From Gordionus sp. m RMFG-2023 (taxonomy: Eukaryota > Nematomorpha > Gordioida > Chordodea > Parachordodidae): a stretch of 64,000 nt of DNA. The stretch's first letter is position 1, and every line of letters starts with the position of its first letter. This document shows, piece after piece, positions 1-12,175 of this stretch. The translations under genes and the position numbers were made by a program. The DNA lies in the NCBI RefSeq assembly GCF_954871325.1, contig NC_088776.1, positions 53,400,569 to 53,464,568 of the forward strand, in the 5' to 3' direction. The notes under the pieces are model-generated. The model searched no databases. It was not told the origin of the DNA and saw only the letters and a program-made list of their open reading frames with translations.

Positions 1-275
1 TAAGACCCCTATCCTCCCCATTCCCTACTCAGACTAATCACTTAGGACTTAGATAGATGGTCACCATGAATCCAATATATTTGCTTTATTAGTTTTACCA
101 TTATGATGATTATTTAGAAAGTAACACCCCCTCCCCCATCTTTCAGGACTTAAATCAAAGGAAATAGAGTGATGCATACTGATTCATTACTTTTTTAAAA
201 GTAATTTAGCCATCCCTCTTGATCTAGTATTGTCAAATTGATGGTTAAATATTATTGCACTCAGCTTTCATTTGA

Positions 276-2037
276 TACCCTTCCAGCGTCAACATGAGCG
301 GGAGTGGTAGGAACAGTTGCATCCTATTTTTTTGAGGGGAGGTAGGGGGTAAGCTACTTTAATGGTGGAAGGATAAATTTTTTGGCGGGTTATCTATTAA
401 ATTTTGAAGGACAAAATTTAATGCTGTAAAAATTAATACTTTTATTATAGTATTATTATAATACAATTCATCGACCAAATCTATATATTGCAAACAATCA
501 TACACATTGTTTTCCAAATAAACTATCCTTTTAAATATAATTTAAAAGGTTTAGATATTTCAGCAATCATAATGCCATAATAATTAATTGATTGTAAATA
601 ATGGAGGTTTTAATTGAATTTATTATCTAAAAAAGAAATTCTTTATTATCTAAAAAAGAAATTCTTTATTATCTAAAAAAGAAATTCTTTATTATCTAAA
701 AAAAGAAATTCTTTATTATCTAAAAAAGAAATTCTTTATTATCTAAAAAAGAAATTCTTTATTATCTAAAAAAGAAATTCTTTATTATCTAAAAAAGAAA
801 TTCTTTATTATCTAAAAAAGAAATTCTTTATTATCTAAAAAATAAATTCTTTATTATCTAAAAAATAAATTCTTTATTATCTAAAAAATAAATTCTTTAT
901 TATCTAAAAAAGAAATTCTTTATTATCTAAAAAAGAAATTCTTTATTATCTAAAAAAGAAATTCTTTATTATCTAAAAAAGAAATTCTTTATTATCTAAA
1001 AAAGAAATTCTTTATTATCTAAAAAAGAAATTCTTTATTATCTAAAAAAGAAATTCTTTATTATCTAAAAAAGAAATTCTTTATTATCTAAAAAAGAAAT
1101 TCTTTATTATCTAAAAAAGAAATTCTTTATTATCTAAAAAAGAAATTCTTTATTATCTAAAAAAGAAATTCTTTATTATCTAAAAAAGAAATTCTTTATT
1201 ATCTAAAAAAGAAATTCTTTATTATCTAAAAAAGAAATTCTTTATTATCTAAAAAAGAAATTCTTTATTATCTAAAAAAGAAATTCTTTATTATCTAAAA
1301 AAGAAATTCTTTATTATCTAAAAAAGAAATTCTTTATTATCTAAAAAAGAAATTCTTTATTATCTAAAAAAGAAATTCTTTATTATCTAAAAAAGAAATT
1401 CTTTATTATCTAAAAAAGAAATTCTTTATTATCTAAAAAAGAAATTCTTTATTATCTAAAAAAGAAATTCTTTATTATCTAAAAAAGAAATTCTTTATTA
1501 TCTAAAAAAGAAATTCTTTATTATCTAAAAAAGAAATTCTTTATTCTAAAAAAGAAATTCTTTATTATCTAAAAAAGAAATTCTTTATCATCTAAAAAAG
1601 AAATTCTTTATTATCTAAAAAAAAAATTCTTTATTATCTAAAAAAGAAATTCTTTATTATCTAAAAAAGAAATTCTTTATTTTCTTAAAAATAAATTCTT
1701 TATTATCTAAAAAAGAAATTCTTTATTATCTAAAAAATAAATTTTATTATCTAAAAAATAAATTCTTTATTATCTAAAAAATAAATTCTATATTATCTAA
1801 AAAATAAATTCTTTATTATCTAAAAAATAAATTCTTTATTATCTAAAAAATAAATTCTTTATATTCACAAAATATCGATAGTTGGTAAAGATAGATTAAT
1901 TTAAGTTATCCTTTATAAATTCTTTGAAAAGAGTATCAATAAATAAATAGATGAAAATAATATAGGGGGGTAGGCAAAGGTTTTTGAAGGGGGTTCGCAT
2001 CCAGTGAAAATCCTGTCATGTAGACGCTTTACCCTTC
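276..2037. mobile_element. hAT-type non-autonomous element filled with a minisatellite, 8-bp TSD
   Basis: The element spans 284-2029 (1,746 bp), flanked by the 8-bp duplication TACCCTTC at 276-283 and 2030-2037. The left end reads CAGCGTCAACATGAG and the right end, reversed, AGCGTCTACATGACAGG, giving short terminal inverted repeats. CAG ends with an 8-bp TSD fit the hAT superfamily. It has no transposase, and most of its interior is the 23-bp tandem repeat at 618-1863. The paralogous site near 53,410 holds a single uninterrupted TACCCTTC, so the insertion came after the array duplicated. A 237-bp relative lies at 44,407-44,643. Confidence 0.85.
618..1863. repeat. 23-bp minisatellite, about 54 copies
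   Basis: A head-to-tail repeat of a 23-bp unit containing TTATTATCTAAAAAAG runs almost without interruption for 1.25 kb. Units in the centre are nearly identical. Variants in which the G is replaced by T (AAAAAATAAA) cluster at 840-900 and at the right edge after 1,690, a pattern expected when homogenisation is strongest in the middle. It lies wholly inside the hAT-type MITE. Confidence 0.97.
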
Positions 2038-2420
2038 TATAGATGTTTTTAGAAATTTTTTTAACACATCTTAGAGATAAGCAATGATTAACATTAATAA
2101 CACTTAAATATTTTAATTAATTCTCATGAGATATCTTTATCTTTAATTCTGGGTAATTAATCTGTTATTTTCAGTTTTTTTCCGAACGAAATATTATGTA
2201 TTTTATAAAAAAATACTTTTATTTTAAAAATTAAAGAAAAATAAGATCGAAGAAAGATAAAGCAAAAGTAATAAATGACAGAGAAAAGAAATCGAGAAAT
2301 TACAAAATTATTTCCTAATGATATTAGAAAGTTTTTAGCAAAAGGTTATTTCAGAATTTAATAAATAGAAATGGTGTAATTTTTATAAATAAAATTAAAT
2401 ATTTTTATAATTTTTTAAAG

Positions 2421-2441
2421 TGGTAGAAGAAGCTGTTCCCG
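2421..2441 (+). CDS. Microexon a (21 nt), module VVEEAVP
   Basis: AAAG precedes the exon and GTAAGAATA follows it. The exon starts at codon base 2 and ends at codon base 1, so with the G donated by the upstream exon it reads V-V-E-E-A-V-P. The next exon (b) is only 56 nt downstream. Its counterpart at 53,929 lacks one whole codon and has a silent change in the proline codon. Confidence 0.75.
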
Positions 2442-2497
2442 GTAAGAATATTATTTTCAATAAAAAAATAAAATGTTTTATAATTTTTATTAACAAG

Positions 2498-2518
2498 TGA
2501 TAGGAGAAGTTGCTGCCG
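2498..2518 (+). CDS. Microexon b (21 nt), module VIGEVAA
   Basis: The acceptor is ATTAACAAG and the donor GTAAGAATA, with the same phase as exon a. It ends in alanine rather than proline. The counterpart at 54,003 differs by one silent base. The a-b intron is 56 nt in both arrays, far shorter than every other intron here, so a and b may behave as a pair. Confidence 0.77.
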
Positions 2519-3783
2519 GTAAGAATATTTGTTTTATAAAAATACACTTCAAACTTGTTTTTCAAAATAAATTAAAATATATTTGAAAAAAATTTTAATT
2601 TCAATATATAAAATGTTCTGCAAAGTCAACCACGGCTAGAAGATCTTACCTCAAGTTTTCAGAGATTTGCAAAACTTGCCTGTATTTTATATAAATATTG
2701 TCTGGCCCGGTCCAAAAATTTATTATACCCGAATTGTCCAGGCAAGTCCGTTAAAATTTTTAAATGGTCGGGCTTTAAAGCTTTAGAACAGGACACTCAA
2801 GGTTATTCTTGCATTAGTAGATTATGATTTTTCATTCATGATTATTAAGAAGGTCAGCATCTGCGTGTTAGGATCCTGATCAAGCGGATTGTCATATATT
2901 GTTGTTAAATTTAAGTTGAAGCCCAGCTTCATTTCTGCATTGTTAATACAAATTGTATTAGCATATTAATTAGCACTTATAATATTTTTGATGTGTTGCT
3001 TTCTTTTGACTCTATTATATTTTAATATAATCCTAATATTCATTCACATTTATTTCAAAAAAATTTAATAGTTTTTTCTAACTTTTTACCCTTCAATTCT
3101 GGGTGATATTATTTCTTTGATTGTATAAATCTTCTTGCTAGGCTTATTAATTGAATTCTCATTGTTGATTTTTAATTAATTTATAAATCAATCGTTATAG
3201 AACTAATATCTGCCATTAACAAGAATTCATATATAGGAACATAACTAAAAGTCTGACAATTCCTGAATAATTTTACAGTCTATTTAATATATTTTTTTAC
3301 GAACAAGTTTCAGGAAACTAGTTTGCTTCTAATAAACAATTAGTTTTAAAAGGATTGTAAACATTTAGCAACCTGTTTGGGCCAACCGGCGTAGAATATG
3401 ACCAGCTTAGGACTGATAGTAAGTTAAAAAAAGTAAAATTTTTCTCAGCACAAGGTTTAAAATATAGAAGATTTAACGTATTATCACATGGGGATTCACT
3501 ATATTTTTGAATTTGTAGAATTTACCTATAAATTCAGAAAATTTGGTTATGAACATTTAAAACATTTTTCTTTACAATTTTTCTCATTTTAAAATTACTC
3601 AAAGGTTCTTAATAAAAAATAACAATTTTATAGTGTAGATATATATTTTAAATATGTTTGCATTTCAAAAAAAATTTTACTTTTCAAATTTAGAATAACT
3701 TACACATTAATTTTCAAAATATGACTGGTCAATTGAAATACGAATAAAATCTTGCAAGATTTATTATTTATATTATAAACAAG

Positions 3784-3804
3784 TGATGGAAGATATTGCT
3801 CCAG
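3784..3804 (+). CDS. Microexon c (21 nt), module VMEDIAP
   Basis: The acceptor is ATAAACAAG and the donor GTAAGAATA. This is the only intact c exon in the first array: later copies at 14,731 and 17,422 are decayed, and one is missing near 8 kb. The counterpart at 55,334 differs only by a silent change in the split first codon (GTG versus GTT). Confidence 0.77.
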
Positions 3805-4545
3805 GTAAGAATATGTTTGATAAAAATCATAATATTTAATTAAGATAGATAAAATTAAGATATAAATCATTAATCCAGGCTCAATTTACACATTGTATAT
3901 TATACATTTATTTCTCACATCATTAAAAAATGTCATTTTAAAAAAAGAATAGCATCAACTGTTTTAAATTAAATTTTAACTTAAAAAATTCTAAACTAAT
4001 TGTAAGACTTTAACAAATTAGAGAAAAAAAATAGAAATATATAAAGACCAATAAAAATAAAGTAGATCTAATATTTTTATCTTATTCGATCATTCAATCG
4101 GGCCATTATTGATTTCGTCATTTATTTTTTAAAATATCATAATAAAAGTCGACGTTTTATATAAAATTGGGATAAAATTTTATGAGAAATTTGAGATTGA
4201 TTATGAAAATTCAATAAAAAATATAATTATAATTTTTTATGCCAAGGATAATATTATAATAATTACCAAAATTATCTTTACGCATATGTTTAACGTAAAT
4301 TCATAAATAATGGCAGTTGTAAGAAAAGGTTCAATGATTTTTCTTTGCACAAATCTGTATCTTTAATAACCATTTTGTCATTGCTACATAAAACTAGAAA
4401 AACATATCAACTTTCTATAATTTAAATATTTTACCTTAGCGTCTACTTCTTTTAGGGTGCCTTCCCATTCTTATTAATACGTTTATTTAGTCACTTTCCT
4501 GGTTCATTAAAAGTAAAATTAAATAATTTATTTTTTTAAAACAAG

Positions 4546-4566
4546 TGATAGATGAAGTTGTTCCGG
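4546..4566 (+). CDS. Microexon d (21 nt), module VIDEVVP
   Basis: The acceptor is AAAACAAG and the donor GTAAGAATA. Compared with 56,583 it has Asp for Glu at position 3 and two silent changes. Other d copies are at 12,155 and 16,643. The d-e intron (about 2 kb) carries several copies of a dispersed intronic repeat. Confidence 0.77.
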
Positions 4567-6609
4567 GTAAGAATATTTATTATAAAAAATTAACATTATA
4601 AATGAAAATATGTGTCGTAAATTTAAAAGGATCATACTTAATTAATATAATTTTAATATAATAAAAAATAACCAATAAAAATATACAAAAATAATTGTTA
4701 GGCCTTTGTATCAATGATATAAATAAATAAAAATTAAATAGACAAATTTTAATGTAGTTAAATATTATTAATTTTTTTTATAATGTTGAATTATTTATGA
4801 TAAATTTCGAATAAAATTAAATTTATGTAATTATCTTTAGTGAAAGTGTTAATATGATTGATTTTAAATAAATGGTTTTTAGGATTTTTAAAGTTGTTAA
4901 ATTTTTATTATGCCTTAAAGGTTATAATGACGTTTTATGTAGTTAAAAGATTTTAATGTTATCTTACTTCCTTGTGTTCAATTAAAACAATTTGTTCAAC
5001 TAACATGATTAAATTCGATTTTTTCATATATAAAGAAAAATAAAATTTATAAAAAGGATGATTATAAAAACGTAAATTTAAAGTTGTCAATATTATGTAT
5101 ACAATTTCTTATAGAATTATTGAAATGCAATCCTAATCAAAATTTTTTTTAGAAGGGTGGGATTCATTTATTAATCTGAGCGTTTCAGTTTTAATGAACT
5201 ATTATTATTTTTTCTAGATTCAGTCTGAGCATGACTAAATAATTCTTAGTAATTTTTTAGAGCAATTTTACTGTTCATTATGAATTTAATCTGAGGTTAA
5301 GAGGATATCTTTCTTCTAAACATTTCAGTTTTATTTCAAAACCACCATTAAATAGGGGGCCAATAGAATTTTGAATTGAAAATTGGAATAAAATAATTAA
5401 ATATACCAGAGGCTTGGCACATATTCAGACCTGCATGTCAGGATTTGAGTTAAATTCTATTATTTTAAATATTCAAATGTCTCAGGAATAAAATTAAGAA
5501 TAGACTAATCTTGAAAATATTTTTATAAAACCTGGACCAGGAATGCCGGAATTTTTAAAAATAATTTATCAATCATTTACTGCTCATATCTTACTTATTC
5601 CCCCATCCCTTAATATTAGGTCTAACTTACTAAAATGATGAATATTATGATTATAGTCAAACGCTCTTTTAATTAGCTTTTATTATAAATCTATATTGTA
5701 TTTTATGATTATAAAAAATTTCCTTAATTCCTGACTGTCCATACATTGAACCAAAGTTCATGTTGATTTACATTCCAGTCAACAGATACCCATATCAAAT
5801 TTTTAAATCACCCCCCCCCCCATTCCTATCCTAGTGATCAAGTTTTACTCAATAAGATCAAGACTGATTATTATCACTGCCATAACAATACATCTTAATA
5901 AACTTTTATTTGTTGATATTGTATTTTTATGTTACTTTAAAAATGTTTATGAACTATATCTAAATATCTGACAAAAGATAATTAAATAACCTTTTATATG
6001 ATGCTCATATCCAATAAATTGGTTAAGAAGTTCAATATTTTGTTAACCCATCAACATTAAGTCATAAGATATTTTAATTTTCTTTTATTTCACATTATAT
6101 GATATCTTTGTCCCCTACCCTAACCTCCCTTCAATCAATTTAAAACTTCATATCAGTCAAGAGATATTTTGATTGTATTTATTTGATAGAATATTCACCC
6201 TAGTCTATACTTAATCTTTAAGAGAGAAAGGCTGACCTTCAATCGGATAGATAATTTGATTAGCTTTTCATTAATCCTCTATATAGGAAATACATACTTT
6301 TGTAAGGTCAGTAAAAGATAACTCATAAAATATGTAAATAAAAATAATAATAACTTCATATCTTAAATAATTAAACCTAATATCCATTAAAAACCCAAGA
6401 GTTTTGATCTCCTTAAAAAATATGAGATATATAAAATATAAAAGAGAAGAAAGATAAAAATGAAAAAAAAGAAAGAAAGAAAGATAAGGAATAAAATTAA
6501 TTATTAAAGATTAAACTTATTATATGATATTTGTTTTTAGTTACTTCCGATTTTTAAAATATAATTAATTAATAGAATAATTTTATAATCTACAAATCTT
6601 CTTATTAAG

Positions 6610-6630
6610 CCATTGAAGGAGTAGCCCCAG
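6610..6630 (+). CDS. Microexon e (21 nt), module AIEGVAP
   Basis: The acceptor is TTCTTATTAAG and the donor GTAATAAAC. The split first codon is GCC (Ala). Relatives are at 18,484 and 58,575, and shortened 18-nt forms are at 13,695 and 63,700. Confidence 0.75.
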
Positions 6631-7039
6631 GTAATAAACATTCCATTAACATATCATATTAATATTAAAAATATGCAAATTATTATAAATAAAACTAAAT
6701 AAATATTTAAAAGAATTTAAAAATTAAAATAGAAAATTCGATTAAAAATAGTGTAAGAATAATATAAAGATTGAAAAGATATGCGAAAATGACAAATGAA
6801 ACGTACCTTCAGAATTTCAATTTGTACTCTTTGAAGTGATAAATCTCAAGTATATTTCCTCTAAAGAGCTTAATTTGCAGGATTCTAGAAAGAATAAGAA
6901 TCCAAATCTTCGGACAATGCGTCTAAGAAAGCTTGTTATAAAACCAGAATAAAAAGTCTATTATGAGATTTTGATTTTGCTGAACATTATTACAAGGTTA
7001 CTATTGATTATTAATGTAATAATGTTTACGAAGGAATAA

Positions 7040-7220
7040 GCCCAAGTTACCATTTATATGCTCTTCAACTCATTTATTGTAAAATCGTCGGGACTTTTGC
7101 GAACGATGAAGGAAGGTTAGCTGTCATACAGAGAATTGGGTACTCAGCTGAGATGACTGATTTATAACGAATGCTCTTCGCTGTGTTGTGATTTACCGCA
7201 ACGAATGACTCTTAAGCAAA
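7040..7220. other. Less A+T-rich patch in the e-f intron, present in every unit
   Basis: This stretch is richer in G+C than the rest of the intron. It recurs upstream of the other f exons (about 13,940-14,010, 18,930-19,085 and 59,000-59,165), sharing a core like GCTGTGNTGTGAT followed by GCAACGAATGACTCTTA. It has no open frame shared by all copies. It could be simple duplication of intron sequence or a splicing element; nothing here decides between them. Confidence 0.35.
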
Positions 7221-7316
7221 TCAATATTAAATCTTTAAATATTAATAATTTTATTTTATTTAAGATCTTTAAAATATAATGAATTTTACAAAATTTAATA
7301 ATATTATAATATTAAG

Positions 7317-7337
7317 TTGTAGAAGAAGCTGCTGCAG
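7317..7337 (+). CDS. Microexon f (21 nt), module VVEEAAA
   Basis: The acceptor is ATATTAAG and the donor GTAACTAAT. Like b, it ends in alanine. Copies are at 14,079 (one substitution in the sixth codon, Ala to Val), 59,256 (Ala to Val in the fifth) and a decayed one at 19,169. Confidence 0.75.
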
Positions 7338-8149
7338 GTAACTAATATGGGTTCCATAAAGATATTTACTAGATATTAATTAAAAAATATATATATAACA
7401 AATAAAAGAATAGAAAGAAAGAAATAGAAAATAGAACGATAAGAAAATAGACCGATAAGAAAATAGACCGATAAGAAAATAAAGATTAAAAATTTTAATC
7501 TAATATTTAAAAATCAGAAATTTAGAGGGAAATATTTCATGAACGAAATGCTTCGGGATGAATATAATGATGAAATAAAATTGCAAATTTTTTAACATTT
7601 CCGTAAAAGTTCGATAGGATTTTGTTTAAATGATAAAAGCTACAAATTTTCTCTATCAAAGTTCAGTTTTTTAAATCTAAGCATGTTGGAATATTTTTTG
7701 GAATTGTATAATAGATAATATATATTCTATAAATTTAGAAAATTTTAATATAAACATTTGAGCCATTTTTAATTTACTTTTTTTAAATTTAAAAATGACT
7801 TAGAGGTTATTAGAATGAATAACTTAAATTTATACGGTAGATATGTAACCAACACATGTTTGAATACATTTCCAGCAAAATCTTACTTTCCAAATTATAA
7901 CGTACTCAATAATTTAATAAGTTAAAAAAATAACACATTGTTAGTGAAAACACATTAACACTAACATAAAACCGTTTTAGTGAGTTAAAATAAGATTAAA
8001 ATTTTTAAATATTAGATAAATTTATTATTACAAGCTATTATTAAACATATACACTTTATAAAATTTTAATCATAAATGTATAAAGAACATTAAAAATATA
8101 AATATAATTATAAATTAAAATATTGCAAATTTATTTATCTTCCACATTT

Positions 8150-10774
8150 TTATTTGTAAAAGAGGATATTATGTCAGTATAAAACGAATAGACGTTATAT
8201 TTTTCCATTAAAATTAAATAGATTGTAGGTAAGTTTTAATTATTTTGAGCGCTGAGAAGCTGCGTTCTGCGAATGCCGTGGTAACTGGAATGGTTAAAAT
8301 AATTTAATACAATGAATATATTTAGTAAGGTTTTATTTAACCTATTAGAGTTAATATAGCCTAAAGTTTCCAATGGAGTTTTTATGGGATGCATATTTAA
8401 TATAGTCACTAAAATTTTAGGATTAATATCGCTTTCTAACATATACTGATCTGTATTGATAGAATTTTCCTTTAACTCTTTTTCAGGTATATTCATTAAA
8501 TATGGTATATTAAGTAAGAATTCAAAATGATCTTTAAAGAGCTATAATTTCTGGAAATGAATTTCTCGCTTGATTTAGTAATACATTGAAATTTAATCTC
8601 ATATTATTTTTATAGGATTATACATCTCCTTTATAGGAAAATTGTTTTTAGTCTGTCTACTAATTGATGTTATCACTCATTTTTAATACGTATGCAAGCT
8701 CTTTTCTGAAAAAATTTTCCTCTAAAAATTTTTTTGTACTTTCTATAAGTGTAATGGCTCTTTCTAATTCAATATTGTCGCTTTGCATGACTAATTACTA
8801 AATTTACCTGGGATAATATATCAAACCAAATAACATTCTAAAAATAGAAACTGTTTTAATTCTTTGGCCAAAATGAATTTTTTTGATGCCTCTATTAGTT
8901 CATTGTAAATATCCCCAACCTAAAATTTAATGACCTTTACATTCTCTACCTTACACTCCCGTCAAGTTTATAATAACGGTTTTATGGTAAAATTATTTAT
9001 ATTACCCTTCAAAATTTGCCATCGCTGACTCTAAACAGAAAAGAAATATTTGATAAAGCCAAAAAAATATTTAGTGACTAATGATGATCGTGCCATGTCA
9101 CCAAGTGTCAGATTTTAGCGTAGCAATCACAAGTAAAAAGTTTTCTCCGATTAATTTGTAATATTCGAGCTTAAACCTTTTATAACATCCTTTCATATTT
9201 GATTCATCGTACTACGAAATTTTTTTTATCTCTAATCCCAATTTTTTAGATAATGATAAAAATGCTTCTGCCAAGACTTGGTCAGTAGGAATCGATTTTT
9301 AGAAAGCTAACAAATAACTAATATATTTCAACCGAGTTGTTAACTTCTACATATTTAACTATGGTTAAATGTTCCTGGTGGCATATGGCTGGTGTACAGT
9401 CTAATATTATCGAAAATAATATTGTATGTTTAATAGTATCAACAATTTTTTCTTATCTCCTATCTAATAATCTCTTTTCGAATTCGATTTTCAAAGTAAC
9501 GATCATTAATTTCACTATTCTTAATTGGACAAATGTGGCCAAAACTATAACACTCGATAACGAATAAATCTAAAATATTATTTTTTGATGGTTGAGGTTT
9601 TCTATGCTTCCTCGAAAAGATAAAATTTTTTGCCTAAAAATTGAATGATATAATTCTATCCAAAACTGCATGCCACTTTTTTTGTTATCCTCTATTAGTT
9701 GTTCATGTTTTTCAATCGTTTGATTTTTGCCAACTTTATTTAGTATAATAGCTAACGACGATAGACTAATACTTTTCTGGAATGAATAAGAAAAATATTT
9801 GCTTGGTTTATTAGAAAATTCTCGATTCGTTATAGATCTTTTTCTACTAAAATCATTCACATATTATCACTTATCTACAATGGCCATTCACCTATATCGT
9901 CCAAGTATGTATCAAAATTTTTAGAGAAACTACTGTTAACTATATTTATTGTTGTGAATTCCCCTGTAATATAAGAGAAAAAAATGTATGAACCAACGGC
10001 GGCTTCTATAAGATCATGATAAGAATAAAATTGATGAATCAGATACATTTTTGGATCTTCATGACTAGCCATAAAAATATTAATGCACTTCATTATCGAG
10101 ATGGATATCGAGTATTTCTGGTATTTCTCTTGTGGCGTATGATATCACATTTTTATTTTAAAAATGTCTTAAAAAAACTCCTTTTTGAGAATTAATAAAT
10201 GTCGCATCGCGCTTCTTTCTTTTTCGTCTCTCAGCACCTAAATAAAATTTACTTCCTCTTCCCATTTTGAAAACTCTTTTATGAAATAAAAGATTATAAT
10301 GCGTCTCCTAACAATTCATATCACTAATTATTTTTATTTTCATCAAGTTTGTTATTTTATAAGAGTCTTAAACTAGCATATTATTTAGTAAATTTATATA
10401 TTAAATGAAGACTATGGTATAATCTTTTTAATATTAACTTAGACTTATCAAGCGATTACAACTACAAAACTTTTATGAGAAAATAGACCAAATATTTATC
10501 AAAATAGAGATCTTTTTTTAAAAATAAATTTATTATATTTTTTTTACTTACCTATTACCTTGTTATTAATAAAAATATTATATTTCTTAACTAAATAAAT
10601 AATTTTTTTAAAAATATAAATCAAATTTATGGATTTTTTACAAAAAAAAGATTAATGCATTGTATGTAATTTATATAAAAAAAAATTTTTTACTAAATTT
10701 TGCGGCCCCTAAAATTGTCTAATTTTGACGGCCCTGGGCAGCTACTCCCCCCCCCACTCATTTGCATGGCTCTG
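8150..10774 (-). pseudogene. ZMYM1-like hAT transposon relic (copy 1, most complete)
   Basis: Read on the minus strand, this holds in order: a CAG-starting terminus at 10,774 (CAGAGCCATGCAAATGAG); an N-terminal piece near 10,280 with LGAERRKRKKRD and an INSQKG motif, typical of ZMYM1-like hAT proteins; the DDIGEWP motif near 9,890; a KHEQ...FWIELYHSI...LSFRG segment at 9,570-9,860; and a C-terminal dimerisation motif TTAFAERSFSALKIIK near 8,240-8,290. Stops and frame changes between these pieces show it is dead. The left terminus appears deleted together with a c microexon. Shorter copies in the other units show the insertion came before the unit duplications. Confidence 0.8.
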
Positions 10775-12154
10775 AATCTGAAATCAAATAACATACTGTA
10801 CATTATATAGTTTTAAGTTTCACATCATTATTAATGCAAAATCAAAAAATAAATATGATTTTTATATTTAACTAGTTATATTTGGTTTTTGGGCTATGAT
10901 ATTTTCCAACATAGTCAGTGATTTACACGTTTTAATTATATATACCCTGGTGCCTGTATTCTTTCTCTTAAATAGATAAGAATGAACTATTAATATACAT
11001 GAACTGTTTAAAATTAACTGTTAACTTTAAAAAAAATCTATAGAGTTGAGCCGTGGCTCGTATAGATAAAAAAAACTTTTAAGACATTGCTTAAACACAT
11101 TAGAGAAAAAGAGAACAAAAATAAATAAAACATTAACATAAATAGATATATCATTTTTTTTACTTGATCCTATAATCAGCCAATTATCGATTTCGTCAGT
11201 TATTTTTAAATGGAAATAATCAGAAGTCGAACTTTTAAATCAGAATATAGGATAAAATTTAATGAAGATATTGAGATTGCTATTAAAGATTCGAAGAAAA
11301 TTATATTATTTTACTGTGCGCGATTTATTCAAATTTCTCTAATGCTAGGGATAATACTAAAATAATTACCAATTTTATTTTAACGCACACGTGTACCCTA
11401 AATTCATAAGATGATTTTTCATAGTTTAGTTCCAAGAAAATGTATTTTTAATTACCATCTTGTCATTACTACATTAAGCTAGCAAAACATTTCAACTTAC
11501 TAAGCTTAATTAGGATTCCTTGTAAAGCTTAGAAAATTTATTTGAAAAGTTTAAATTTTTTATAAATTAATATTAAATAAAATCGTATATAATTTTTTTT
11601 GTAATATTATTTTAAATTAATGAATTAAAATAGCTATTTAAAAAAAATTGTAATTAAAAATCTACTAACAAAAAACACGATTTTTTGAGATTACTTCAAA
11701 AAAATTACGTAAAGACTTGTCGCTCGAAATTCATTTCACTTCTTCTTAGGGTAGCCTCCTTCCCATTTTTCTTAATAGGTTTATTTAGTTATTTCCTACT
11801 TCATTAAAGTTTTAAATCATTTTTTAGTCCTCATTTCTCTACAATCATACATTTTATATAATATATTTTTTTTAAATCCACCTTTATAAACAAAATCTTA
11901 TACCTTTTAAAAATATTGTATTTATTACTACTATTTTTTTGGTTATAATGTTTTAAAAAATATATATTTATAGATCTTATATTTGAGAAATTAAGAAACC
12001 TTTGAATATTTTTGGAATATAATTTGATTGTTAATAAATAATTTATTTTAGGTAATTGAAATAAATATTAAATTTCTTTTTTAAAAAACCAGCCCTTTAT
12101 TAGAATTTAAAAAATAGAATGGATATAAGAAAAATTATACTTTTTTATAACAAG

Positions 12155-12175
12155 CGATTGGAGAAGTTGTTCCAG
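12155..12175 (+). CDS. Microexon d, second unit (21 nt), module AIGEVVP
   Basis: The acceptor is TTATAACAAG and the donor GTAAAAATA, in the same phase as all others. The split first codon becomes GCG (Ala). It is the first exon after the hAT relic, since the c exon expected before it is missing. Confidence 0.72.

Noticed and set aside
9337-9567. Plus-strand open frame in the hAT relic
   Set aside because: It is antisense to the relic's minus-strand transposase remnants.
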